NCBI GenBank assembly: GCA_963717725.1
Contig: CAVQWS010000004.1
Location: forward strand, 124,001-188,000
Length of the DNA stretch: 64,000 bases
Direction of reading: 5' to 3'
Source of the DNA: AC-32 sp963717725
GTDB lineage: Bacteria; Actinomycetota; Thermoleophilia; Gaiellales; Gaiellaceae
Each line of letters starts with the position of its first letter. Position 1 is the stretch's first letter. Under the pieces are notes generated by a model, which was given only the letters and a program-made list of their open reading frames with translations, did not search any database and was not told where the DNA came from. Shown here in pieces: positions 24,368 to 32,536 of the stretch. The translations under genes were made by a program, and so were the position numbers.

Positions 24368-24742
24368 ATGCCGCTAACCCCGATTCGCGTCCTGATCGCC
24401 GACGACCACCGTCTCTTCGCCGAGGCGCTCGAGGCGATCCTTACCGCCGAGCCGGAGATCGAGGTCGTCGGGCACGCCCGCGACGGCGAGCAGGCCGTCG
24501 AGCGGTCGCTCGCGCTGAAGCCGGACGTAATCCTGATGGACATCGCGATGCCGGTCGTGGACGGCGTCGAGGCGACCAAGCGGATCCGCAAGAAGCAGAA
24601 GCGCGCTTGCGTGCTGATGCTCACCGGTTCCAACTCGCTCACCGACGTCGCGCGGGCGCGCGAGGCCGGCGCCGCCGGCTACGTCACGAAGGACAAGATC
24701 GCCGCGCAGCTGATCGACGCGATCCGTGAGGTGGCCGCCTAG
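24368..24742 (+). CDS. stand-alone response regulator receiver domain
   Basis: A 124-residue receiver domain without an output domain. The acidic pair is in IADDHRLFAEAL, the phospho-acceptor Asp in VILMDIAMPVVDG, the switch Thr in MLTGS and the conserved Lys in YVTKDKIAAQ. The first residues resemble NarL-type regulators that have lost the helix-turn-helix. It may act by protein-protein contact or as a phosphate sink. No kinase is adjacent. It ends 23 bases before secG. Confidence 0.85.
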   Translation: MPLTPIRVLIADDHRLFAEALEAILTAEPEIEVVGHARDGEQAVERSLALKPDVILMDIAMPVVDGVEATKRIRKKQKRACVLMLTGSNSLTDVARAREAGAAGYVTKDKIAAQLIDAIREVAA

Positions 24743-24765
24743 CCGCTGCTACCCTGTTTCCCGCT

Positions 24766-24987
24766 GTGGTTCAGCTCTTTGCGGTCATCCAGGTTCTCAT
24801 CGCGGCGGCTCTCGTCGGCCTGATCCTGATGCATTCTGGCCGTGACGCCGGCCTCGGCGGGATGGGCTTCACGCCGGCCTCGCAGGGCGGCACGCACATC
24901 GTCGAACGGAACCTGACGCGCCTGACGATCTTCGTCGCGATCCTGTTCGCGGCGAACACGATCCTCCTCTTCCACCTGCTCAAGTAA
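24766..24987 (+). CDS. secG: preprotein translocase subunit SecG
   Basis: A 73-residue protein with two membrane helices (VIQVLIAAALVGLILMHSG and LTIFVAILFAANTILLFHLL) joined by a Gly-rich loop (GLGGMGF), the standard SecG plan. It assists SecYE in protein export. The start GTG at 24766 is followed by the expected hydrophobic helix. The lipoprotein gene begins immediately after its TAA with no gap. Confidence 0.88.
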   Translation: MVQLFAVIQVLIAAALVGLILMHSGRDAGLGGMGFTPASQGGTHIVERNLTRLTIFVAILFAANTILLFHLLK

Positions 24988-26172
24988 GTGCGAGGGCGCC
25001 GGGCCGCGGCGCTCGCCGTGCTCGCCCTGGCGGCCGCGGGCTGCTCGTCGTCGTCCGCCCCTGAGCGCGCTGCTCCGCTGCCGGTGGGCGGGCCGACAAA
25101 CGTCGTCCGCGTCGCGCTCGCCGACCTGCTCTGGCCGCTCGAGCCGGAGCGTGCGAAGACGCGGGACGAGCTGGTCGTCGCGCGGATGCTGTTCTCGACC
25201 CCGTTGCGCACCGACGCCTCGGGACGCTTGCGGCCGGGTCTCTGTACGAGCTGGAACGCGACCGGGACACTGTGGCGCCTGCGCTGCAGCCATGCCGGCG
25301 CGATCGCGACGCAGCTTCGGCGGACCGGGCAATTCCCGACCGCGTGGGCTCGCAAGGGGCGCGAGCTGATGGTGCGCAGCCCCGAGCCGGACGTTCCCTA
25401 CCGGCTGACCGAGCCCCGGGCGGCACCCCCGGGCGTGCCCGGGCCGTTTCGGCTGATCTCGACGAGCCCGGCGCGGATCGTCGCGGAGCGCAACGGCGTT
25501 CGCGTCGAGCTGCGCAAGCTTGAGCCCTTCCGCGCGCTGCAGCTCTTCCGCGCGGGGAAGCTCGACGAGGCGCCGGTTCCGCTCGGCGACATCCGCGCCA
25601 CGAAGCTGGACCCGCAGCTCGGGCGCGCGCTGCATGTCCGGCGGCTCCTCGCGGCCGACGCCGTCATCTTCGACCGGTCGATCCCCCGCAAGCTGCGCAA
25701 GGTCTACGACGACACTGCCGATCGCGCCGACTACCAGGCACTCGTGCCGGAGTTCGAGGCGCCGCCGGCCGAGGATCTCCACCACCGCGGCAAGCCGAGC
25801 GCCTCGCAGGCCGCGATCGCGCTGCGCGACGCGAAGCAGCGGATTCCCTCGCTGCCCAAGCGTGCCGTCGGCTTCACGCCCGGGTCCGACCCGACGCTCG
25901 CGTACGGCACGAACCTGCTCGTCGCGGCCTGGCGCGACCTCGGCCTCGGCGCACACGTGGGCGGCGACGACGCGCAGCTCGTGCGCCTCGCCGCGGCGTA
26001 CCCGAAGCTCTCGGCACTGACGCTCTACGGGCGGGCGAACGCCCTGGTCCCGATCGCCTGGGTCGCCGATGCACGCCTCGTCTCGCCCCGCCTGCGCGGC
26101 TGGCGCGAGGACGAGCTCGGCTCGGTCGACTACGGCGCTGTCACACTCCGGGGCCCGAGCCCACGCCGGTGA
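24988..26172 (+). CDS. lipoprotein resembling a short family 5 solute-binding protein
   Basis: A 394-residue lipoprotein with lipobox LAAAGC at residues 14-19. The body resembles the oligopeptide-binding family (VVARMLFSTPLRTDASGRLRPGLCTSWNATG, LWRLRC, LARAL regions) but is about 100-150 residues shorter than usual and lacks several central elements, so it may have a different ligand or only a structural role. It starts with GTG directly after the secG stop, which suggests a shared transcript. The 3' end overlaps the convergent tldE by 32 bases. The family assignment is by pattern only. Confidence 0.6.
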   Translation: MRGRRAAALAVLALAAAGCSSSSAPERAAPLPVGGPTNVVRVALADLLWPLEPERAKTRDELVVARMLFSTPLRTDASGRLRPGLCTSWNATGTLWRLRCSHAGAIATQLRRTGQFPTAWARKGRELMVRSPEPDVPYRLTEPRAAPPGVPGPFRLISTSPARIVAERNGVRVELRKLEPFRALQLFRAGKLDEAPVPLGDIRATKLDPQLGRALHVRRLLAADAVIFDRSIPRKLRKVYDDTADRADYQALVPEFEAPPAEDLHHRGKPSASQAAIALRDAKQRIPSLPKRAVGFTPGSDPTLAYGTNLLVAAWRDLGLGAHVGGDDAQLVRLAAAYPKLSALTLYGRANALVPIAWVADARLVSPRLRGWREDELGSVDYGAVTLRGPSPRR

Positions 26173-27499
26173 CGTCGAAGCGCGCCGTCGCCACCGCGGG
26201 GGAGAGCAGCCCGGTCGGGTAGCGCTCGTCGTAGTAGGCGTTCTGGTTGATCAGGACCGGATCGCGGGTCAGGCCCGGCAGCTCGGCCAGCAGCTGCGGC
26301 ACCGAGACGGTGAAGCGCAGGTTGACGAGCGGATCGGCGATCTTGCCGCCACGGATCCGGAAGGTCCCGTCGCGCGTCATCCCGGTCACGATCCCCTCAC
26401 GAGGGTCGACGATGCTCAGGTAGTGGAGGCGTGTGACGTAGATGCCGTCTCCGACCAGCTCGGCCAGCAGCTCGGGTGACTCGGCCTCGCCGCCCGCGAC
26501 CGAGAGCGAGATCGCCAGCGGGCCCCAGTGGCGCAGCGAGCTCGGCGGTGCGTGCCCGGTGGTCTCCTGCCCGCCGCCCGCGCGCACGGCGCTCGTGCGG
26601 TCCCAGACGACGCCGGTGAGGACGCCGTCCTGGACGAGCTCCACGCGCCGCCTGGGAACGCCCTCGAAGTCGAAGGCCTTGGGCAGCCCGCACGCGTCGA
26701 GCGCGTCGTCGGCGAGCGAGAAGCGCTCGTCGAAGACCTTCTCGCCGATTTTGTCGTACGCGTAGCTGCGCTCCTCGACCAGCCCGAGCGCGCCGAAGGC
26801 GTCGTAGGAGAAGTAGGCGAGCAGCTCGGCGAAGGCCGGCGCCTCGAGCACCGCCGGGTACGAGCCGGGCTCGAGCTCGACCGCACCGCGCGTCAGGGCT
26901 GCCTTCTCGTTCGCCTCGACGGCGGCTGCTGCGGGGTCGACGTCGGCGAGCCGCCAGCCCGTGCGCTCCGCGTAGCCCGAGGCGCCGTCGACCGCGGCCA
27001 GGGCGAGTGCGGCGACGTCGGTCATCGTCTGCTCCACCGCGAGCCCCGTACTCGAGGCGATCGCGATCCCGGTGACGCCGCTCGTGACGAAGCCGTAGAG
27101 GTCGCGCTCCGAGGCGTCGATCGCCGCGGCCGCGAGCCGGGCCTGGTCGTCGGCGCCGAGCGCGGCCGTGTCCGCGTCGTAGCCCTCGACCCGGGGAGGC
27201 TCGGCCGCCGGCGCCAGCCCCGGGAAGTCGGGGTCGGGCGGGGCGTTGTCCGCGGCCTCGGCCGCGCGCGCGGCGAGCGCCCGCAGGCCCTCGTCGTCGG
27301 TGCGGTTCCCGGTCGCGATCCCGAGCCGGCCGTCGCGGACGACCTGCAGCTCGACGGTCTCGTTCTCGATCAGCGTCGGCTGATGCACCTCCGAGCCGGC
27401 GAAGCGCGCCATCCCGGAACGCTCGCTCTGCACGAGCGCGAGCGCCTCGTCGCCCTCGACGGCCTGCAGCGCCTTCCCCGCGAGCTCGAGCGCGCTCAC
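26141..27499 (-). CDS. tldE: TldE/PmbA family metalloprotease subunit
   Basis: A 452-residue protein, the non-catalytic partner in TldD/TldE complexes. It begins VSALELAGKALQAVEGDEAL, then IATGNRTDDEGLRALAARA, FVTSGVTGIAIASSTGLAV, a central YAYDKIGEKVF region and the C-terminal DPREGIVTGMTRDGTFRIRG and IADPLVNLRFT. TldD/TldE cleave unfolded or modified peptides in the cytoplasm (for example microcin and some RiPP leaders). Start is GTG 27499, overlapping the TldD TGA (GTGA). The 3' end overlaps the convergent lipoprotein gene by 32 bases. Confidence 0.88.
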   Translation of the reverse strand: MSALELAGKALQAVEGDEALALVQSERSGMARFAGSEVHQPTLIENETVELQVVRDGRLGIATGNRTDDEGLRALAARAAEAADNAPPDPDFPGLAPAAEPPRVEGYDADTAALGADDQARLAAAAIDASERDLYGFVTSGVTGIAIASSTGLAVEQTMTDVAALALAAVDGASGYAERTGWRLADVDPAAAAVEANEKAALTRGAVELEPGSYPAVLEAPAFAELLAYFSYDAFGALGLVEERSYAYDKIGEKVFDERFSLADDALDACGLPKAFDFEGVPRRRVELVQDGVLTGVVWDRTSAVRAGGGQETTGHAPPSSLRHWGPLAISLSVAGGEAESPELLAELVGDGIYVTRLHYLSIVDPREGIVTGMTRDGTFRIRGGKIADPLVNLRFTVSVPQLLAELPGLTRDPVLINQNAYYDERYPTGLLSPAVATARFDVTGVGSGPGV

Positions 27500-28930
27500 G
27501 CCTTGAAGCCGACCTGCACGTTGCGGAAGCGGGCGGCCGAGGCGCCGTGCGAGACGTGCGCGTGCTGGCCGGGCTGGCCCTTGCCGCAGTTGGTCAGTCC
27601 GTGCAGCCGCCACTCGTCGGGGCCGGCGACGGCGTCGAGCGAGCCCCAGAAGACCGGCGTCTGGCCGGTGTACGTCGCGTCGCGCAGCATCCGGCCGAGC
27701 TCGCCGCCCTTGATCTCCCAGGCGATCTGCGTGCCGAACTGGAAGTTGAGCCGCTTGTCGTCGATCGACCAGCTCTTGTTCGTCTCCAGGAAGATGCCGT
27801 CGTCCACGCCGGCGATCAGCTCGTCGAGCGAGCCCTCGCCCGGCTCGAGGTGGAGGTTCGTCATCCGCACGAGCGGCATCCGGCTCCAGCTGTCCGCGCG
27901 CATCGAGCCGCCCGAGCCGCTGCCGATCCGGGCCGCGGTCTCGCGGGAGGTCAGGAAGCCGCTGAGGATGCCCTCGCGGACGATCGGCTCGCGGCCGGCG
28001 GGAACGCCCTCGTCGTCGAAGCCGAAGGCGCCGAGCCCGCCTCGCGTGGTCGAGTCGGCGGTGATGCTCATGTGCTCGGAGCCGTAGCGGAGCGAGCCGA
28101 GGTCGTCCGGTTTGACGAAGCTCGTGCCCGCGTAGGCGGCCTCGGTGCCGTAGACGCGGTCGAGCTCGGTCGGGTGGCCGACCGACTCGTGCACCTGCAG
28201 CGCCATCTGCTCGGCGTCGATCACGACCGTCGTCACCCCGGACGGGCAAGGCGTCTGCACGCACCAGCGCGGCCGCCTGCTCGCCGACGCGCTGCGCCTC
28301 GCCCTCGAGGCCGAGCGACTCGACGTACTCCCAGCCGGCCTGCGAGCTGGTCCCGCCGTGCGCGCTCGGATAGCTACGGATCTGCGTCACCCCGTCACGG
28401 GCGGCCATCGCGTCGATTCCGCCGCCGCACTCGACCATCTCCTGCTCGGTGGATGCGCCCTCCGAGGAGACGAAGAACTTCAGCTCGCGCTGGGCGCGGA
28501 CGGAGGCCGAGGTGACCTTGACGTCCTCGTGGGCGAGCGCCTGCTCGGCTCGCAGGCAGAGGTCGACCTTGTCGGCGACGGGCACCGAGAACGGATCGCG
28601 CTCGACCTGGGTGCGGAACTCGCCCCGTGCCGGCTCGAGCGGGGCGAGCTTCCGGCTGTGCCCGCCCGGGGCGGCCTTCGCAAACGCGACCGCCTTGCCG
28701 GCCGCCGCCTCCGCGCCGCCCTGGTCGAGCCGCCGGTCGCAGGCGAATCCCCAGGCGCCGCCGACCAGCACGCGCACCCCGATGCCCTCGCTCTCCTGGT
28801 CGTCCAGTCGCTCGACGCGGCCGTTCCTCGTTCCGACCACCTGCGAGCGGCGCAAGACGACGCGCGCATCCGCGTACGAGGCCCCGGCGCCGAGTGCCGC
28901 GGCCACGGCGTGCTCACAAAGCTCCCGCAT
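27496..28930 (-). CDS. tldD: TldD family metalloprotease (frameshifted near 28260)
   Basis: About 477 residues after correction. The first part from ATG 28930 (MRELCEHAVAAALGAGASYA, VERLDDQESEGIGVRVLV) runs to about 28262; the remainder (TVVIDAEQMALQVHESVGHP, LGAFGFDDEGVPA, TNLHLEPGEGSLDELIAG, GKGQPGQHAHVSHG) continues one base later. A single extra base around 28255-28275 explains this. The HESVGH motif (HExxxH) binds the zinc and makes TldD the catalytic subunit. Without correction one long false frame of 990 codons merges parts of tldD with tldE. It is divergent from tRNA-Leu. Confidence 0.85.
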
Positions 28931-28975
28931 CGGTTCGTAGATTAAGTGCGCATCGGGCCGGTTGGAAGGCGCGGC

Positions 28976-28981
28976 TACAAT
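28976..28981 (+). promoter_or_regulatory. -10 box of tRNA-Leu
   Basis: TACAAT lies ten bases before the mature 5' end of tRNA-Leu. No good -35 box is visible at the usual distance. Confidence 0.4.
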
Positions 28982-28990
28982 GGCCCGCGC

Positions 28991-29076
<86 letters not shown>

Positions 29077-29085
29077 TGCGCACGG

Positions 29086-29110
29086 GCGGCCGCGAGAGCG
29101 GCCGCTTTTT
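29086..29110 (+). terminator. rho-independent terminator of tRNA-Leu
   Basis: GCGGCCGC-GAGA-GCGGCCGC forms an 8-bp stem with a GNRA-type loop, followed by TTTTT. Confidence 0.88.
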
Positions 29111-29115
29111 CATGC

Positions 29116-29152
29116 TTGACAGATACCGCGCTCAGATATATCTTCGAGATAC
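29116..29152 (+). promoter_or_regulatory. padR-type gene promoter with overlapping operator
   Basis: TTGACA (29116-29121) and TATCTT (29139-29144) are 17 bases apart. The -10 region carries an imperfect inverted repeat, TATATCT-TCG-AGATACA (about 29137-29153), that ends next to the ATG. The pattern ATATCT-CGAGATA resembles operators of PadR-like repressors, so autoregulation is likely. Confidence 0.6.
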
Positions 29153-29686
29153 ATGAAGCAGACGGCGGTGACCCCGGTGATCCTCGGCCTCCTCTCGCTC
29201 GGGGCGCGGTCGGGCTACGACATCAAGAACGCGGTTGACAGCTCGACGCGGTTCTTCTGGGCGGCGAGCTACGGGCAGATCTACCCGGAGCTGCGTCGCC
29301 TGGAAGCCGAAGGCCTGATCGCAGGCGAGGACTCGCCGAACGGCGGGCGTGAGCGGCGCGCCTACAAACTCACTTCCGCCGGCCGCAAGGCGCTCACCGA
29401 GTGGCTGCTCGGCCGCACCGTCACGATCGAGCTGCGGGACGAGTCGCTGCTGCGGCTCTTCTTCGCGGACGCGCTGCCCCGCGAGCAGGCGCTCGGGCTC
29501 CTGGAGGGACGCAAGCGCGGCCACGAGGAGTATCTGGCGGTTCTTCACGCGATCGACGCGCGGCCCGGCGACGACCCGGAGTTCGTCGACCTCGTCCTGC
29601 GCTGGGGAATTGCCTTCAACGAGTGGGGAGCACAGTGGTGCCAGGAGCAACTGGAGCGATTGCAGAGCGAGAAGACGCCGGCCTGA
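29153..29686 (+). CDS. PadR family transcriptional regulator
   Basis: A 177-residue regulator. The N-terminal winged helix has VILGLLSLGARSGYDIKNAV, FFWAASYGQIYPELRRLEAEGL and the wing NGGRERRAYKLTSAGRKAL, the standard PadR pattern. The C-terminal helical domain (about 90-177) is the Vir_act_alpha_C type that dimerises. PadR proteins repress exporters or membrane genes in response to small ligands. The adjacent membrane-protein gene overlaps it by about 49 bases and is the likely target with itself. Confidence 0.9.
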   Translation: MKQTAVTPVILGLLSLGARSGYDIKNAVDSSTRFFWAASYGQIYPELRRLEAEGLIAGEDSPNGGRERRAYKLTSAGRKALTEWLLGRTVTIELRDESLLRLFFADALPREQALGLLEGRKRGHEEYLAVLHAIDARPGDDPEFVDLVLRWGIAFNEWGAQWCQEQLERLQSEKTPA

Positions 29687-30291
29687 GGGAGCCGACCTTC
29701 TGGGGCGTCCTGATGACAGGGCTCCCCGGGTTCCTACGGGAAGGGTTCCTGCCGCTCGGGGCGTTCTACGCGGGGCTCAAGCTCGACGGCCTCGTGGCCG
29801 GGATCGTCGCCGCCACACTCGCCTCGGTCCTGATCTACGTCTACGAGCGCAAGCTCGGCCGCGACGCCTTGATCGTCAGGATCTCGCTCGGCTTCGTCGT
29901 GGTGCAGGGGATCGTCGGGCTCGCCGCTAACAGCACGACCGTCTACCTCGCCCAGCCGGTGCTGCTCGCGGCGGCGTGGGGGCTCGCGTTCTGGATCTCG
30001 ATCCCTCTCGGCCGGCCGCTGGCGGGTGTGCTCGCCGACGCGTGGTACCCGTTCCCGCGCTGGCTCAAGGAGAGCTCGGACTTCAAGCGCGTCTACGGCA
30101 TCCAGTCGGTTGTCTGGGGTGCCTACTTCCTCGCGCGCAGCGCGCTGCGGCTCGTGCTGCTCCTGGAGGGGAGCATCGAGAGCTTCTTCGTGGTCGTGTT
30201 TCTCACCGGAACCCCGGTGATGCTGCTGCTGCTCGCATGGTCGATCCGCCACTCGATGCGCGGACTGGCGGACGCCGAGCCGCCTGCTTGA
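29638..30291 (+). CDS. multi-pass membrane protein (VC0807/DUF3159-like)
   Basis: A protein of about 217 residues with five to six membrane helices: GLPGFLREGFLPLGAFYAGL, GIVAATLASVLIYVYE, ISLGFVVVQGIVGLAA, VLLAAAWGLAFWISIPL, QSVVWGAYFLARSALRLVLL and the last near FFVVVFLTGTPVMLLLL. The layout, with a soluble loop FPRWLKESSDFKRVYG before helix five, resembles VC0807-like and DUF3159 proteins of unknown function. The start GTG 29638 is preceded by GGGGAG and lies inside the PadR gene; the next in-frame ATG is 29713. The PadR protein probably controls it. Confidence 0.65.
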   Translation: MPGATGAIAEREDAGLREPTFWGVLMTGLPGFLREGFLPLGAFYAGLKLDGLVAGIVAATLASVLIYVYERKLGRDALIVRISLGFVVVQGIVGLAANSTTVYLAQPVLLAAAWGLAFWISIPLGRPLAGVLADAWYPFPRWLKESSDFKRVYGIQSVVWGAYFLARSALRLVLLLEGSIESFFVVVFLTGTPVMLLLLAWSIRHSMRGLADAEPPA

Positions 30292-30316
30292 CGCCGTCCG
30301 AGAGGAAGGCTACGCT
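30288..30316 (+). promoter_or_regulatory. lexA promoter
   Basis: TTGACG at 30288-30293 and TACGCT at 30311-30316 are exactly 17 bases apart. Transcription would start inside the SOS box a few bases downstream. Confidence 0.6.
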
Positions 30317-30322
30317 GGCTGG

Positions 30323-30336
30323 CGAACATATGTTCG
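30323..30336. promoter_or_regulatory. SOS box (LexA operator)
   Basis: CGAACATATGTTCG is a perfect match to the Gram-positive/actinobacterial LexA site (CGAACRNRYGTTYG) and fully palindromic. It covers the predicted lexA transcription start, so LexA represses itself. Confidence 0.95.
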
Positions 30337-30367
30337 TTCCCGCCATCAACCTCCCGAGGTGTCCTCG

Positions 30368-30991
30368 ATGCTGACCGGCAGACAGCAGGAGATCTGGAAG
30401 TACCTGACCGACTACGTCGACGCGCACGGCTACCCGCCGACGGTGCGCGAGATCGGCGAGGCGGTCGGGCTTGCCTCGCCCTCGACGGTGCACGCCCACC
30501 TGGCGAACCTCGAGCGAGCGGGTCTGATCAAGCGCGACCCGACGAAGCCGCGTGCGCTCGAGCTGCGGCGCGATCCCAAGCCCACCGCCGCGCACGCCGA
30601 GGACGTCCACCGTCTTCCGCTGCTCGGCGAGATCGCCGCCGGCGGCCCCCTGCTCGCCGACCAAAACGTCGAGGACTACCTCGCCGTCCCGGAGCCGCTC
30701 GCGCACGGAGGCGAGGAGTTCCTGCTCAGGGTCAAGGGCGACTCGATGATCAACGCGGGGATCCTCGAAGGCGACCTGGTCGTCGTGCGCCGGGCGCAGA
30801 CCGCGAAGGACGGCCAGATCGTGGTCGCGCTCGCGGGCGAGGACGAGACCGCCGAGGAGGCGACCGTCAAGCGGTTCTTCCGCGAGAACGGCCGCGTCCG
30901 CCTGCAGCCCGAGAACGACGAGCTCGAGCCGATCTACGCCGACCACGTCCAGGTGCTGGGCGTCGTGACGGGGGTCTTCCGGACGCTGTGA
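30368..30991 (+). CDS. lexA: SOS repressor LexA
   Basis: A 207-residue repressor. The N-terminal winged helix has LTGRQQEIWKYLTDYVDAHG and the recognition helix region SPSTVHAHLANLERAGLI. Self-cleavage occurs at Ala91-Gly92 (EIAAGGP), with the catalytic Ser126 in VKGDSMINAG and Lys168 in TVKRFF. The ATG at 30368 is preferred because GAGGTG lies six bases before it; a GTG at 30359 is possible. LexA represses DNA-damage genes until RecA* triggers cleavage. The zinc-ribbon gene overlaps its stop (GTGA). Confidence 0.97.
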   Translation: MLTGRQQEIWKYLTDYVDAHGYPPTVREIGEAVGLASPSTVHAHLANLERAGLIKRDPTKPRALELRRDPKPTAAHAEDVHRLPLLGEIAAGGPLLADQNVEDYLAVPEPLAHGGEEFLLRVKGDSMINAGILEGDLVVVRRAQTAKDGQIVVALAGEDETAEEATVKRFFRENGRVRLQPENDELEPIYADHVQVLGVVTGVFRTL

Positions 30992-31169
30992 GCACGGTCG
31001 CCCCGCTCAACCGCACGCTCGAGCAGGAGCTGAACGCGCTCGTTCGCGGCGTGAACCTCGAGTGCCTCGTGTGCGGGGAGTTCGTCCTGCACTGCTCGGA
31101 CGGGATCGTCTGCCCCGAGTGCCAGGCGAATTACGGTGAGGCGGCCCAACCGCGTCTACAATTGGACTC

Positions 31170-31182
<13 letters not shown>
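30988..31182 (+). CDS. small zinc-ribbon protein
   Basis: A 64-residue protein with two CxxC knuckles (CLVCG and CPEC) separated by about 14 residues, a typical one-zinc ribbon. The N-terminus is helical (RTLEQELNALVRGVNLE). Function is unknown; small ribbons often bind nucleic acid or act in protein contacts. The GTG at 30988 overlaps the lexA TGA, so it would be made with LexA under SOS control. The last codons overlap the start of RNase P RNA, whose promoter lies inside this gene. Confidence 0.65.
31157..31162 (+). promoter_or_regulatory. -10 box of rnpB
   Basis: TACAAT is seven bases upstream of the predicted RNase P RNA 5' end and lies inside the zinc-ribbon gene. No convincing -35 box is seen. 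Confidence 0.5.
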
Positions 31183-31486
<304 letters not shown>

Positions 31487-31490
31487 TACC

Positions 31491-31518
31491 GGAAAGCCCC
31501 GCTGACGCGGGGCTTTCC
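31491..31518 (+). terminator. terminator of rnpB
   Basis: GGAAAGCCCCGC-TGAC-GCGGGGCTTTCC forms a perfect 12-bp stem four bases after the P1 helix. Confidence 0.85.
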
Positions 31519-31564
31519 CATTCTCTAGCCTTGCGCCGGTGTCCGCGCCGCAGCTGAACTCCCG

Positions 31565-32480
31565 GTGAGCGACAAGCCGATCCTCGTCACCGGCGCGCAC
31601 CGCTCGGGCACGACCTGGGTAGGGAAGATGCTCGCGCTCGCGCCCGGCGTCGCCTACGTCGCACGAGCCCTTCAGCCCGAAGACGCCGAAAGGGCTCAGC
31701 CCTGCAGGCTTCGACCGCTACTTCACGGTCGTCACGTCCGCGAACGAGCGCCGCTATCGCGACGGTCTCAAGCGTTCGCTCGAGCTCCGGTACGACATTG
31801 GGGCCCAAGTGCAGTCGGCGCGGAACTGGCGCGACATCGTTCGCATCCCGCGCGACTACCGACGTCTCCGTCGTAGGCGGGGGTCGGGGCGAAGGCCGCT
31901 CATGAAGGACCCGATCGCGTTGCTGTCGGCAGAGTGGCTCGCCGATAGCTTCGGGATGGACGTCGTGGTCCTGATCCGCCATCCGGCCGCCTTCGCGGCG
32001 AGCCTGAAGCGGCTCGGCTGGAAGCACAGCTTCGCGACCTTCATCCAGGACGGGCGCGTGCCCGAGGTGGTGCGGCCGTATGAGGCCGAGATCCGTGAAC
32101 AGGCGGAGCGGCCGGGCGAGATCATGGCCCAGGCGGCGCTCCTCTGGCGGTTGCTCTACAACGCTGTCGACGGGTACCGCGACCGTCATCCTGATTGGGC
32201 GTTCGTGCGGCACGAGGATGCCTCCGCGGAGCCTGTCGCCACCTTCGAGCGCCTCTACGCCCAGTTCGGGCTCGACTTCACGCCGGCCGCGCGCGAGGCG
32301 ATCGCCCGTGCGAGCTCGCCGGAAAACCCGTCCGCGCTGGCGACGCCGTACGCGGTCGAGCTCGACAGCGCCGCCAGCCTCGGCCGCTGGCGCGACGACC
32401 TCACCGCCGAGGAAGTCGCGACGTTGCGCGAGCGTACGCGGGACGTCTGGCAGCGCTTCTATTCGGACGAGGACTGGTAA
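31565..32480 (+). CDS. sulfotransferase family protein (frameshifted near 31661)
   Basis: About 304 residues after correction. The start (GTG 31565) has the 5'-phosphosulfate-binding loop PILVTGAHRSGTTWVGKML. The frame breaks at 31661 where GTCGCACGAG should read GTCCACGAG: one extra base. The restored frame reads HEPFSPKTPKGLSPAGFDRY, and continues with VVVLIRHPAAFAASLKRLGW, the 3'-phosphate-binding region. These enzymes transfer sulfate from PAPS to hydroxyl or amino groups of small molecules or glycans. The acceptor is unknown. Sequencing error is the likeliest cause of the break. Confidence 0.8.
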
Positions 32481-32488
32481 GGCCGTAA

Positions 32489-32524
32489 ACGCAGAAGGGC
32501 CGACCGGAGGCGGCCCTTCTGCGT
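32489..32524. terminator. bidirectional terminator between sulfotransferase and subtilisin genes
   Basis: ACGCAGAAGGGCCG (32489-32502) pairs with CGGCCCTTCTGCGT (32511-32524) across an 8-base loop between convergent genes. Confidence 0.85.
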
Positions 32525-32536
32525 CAGCGAGCGGTG

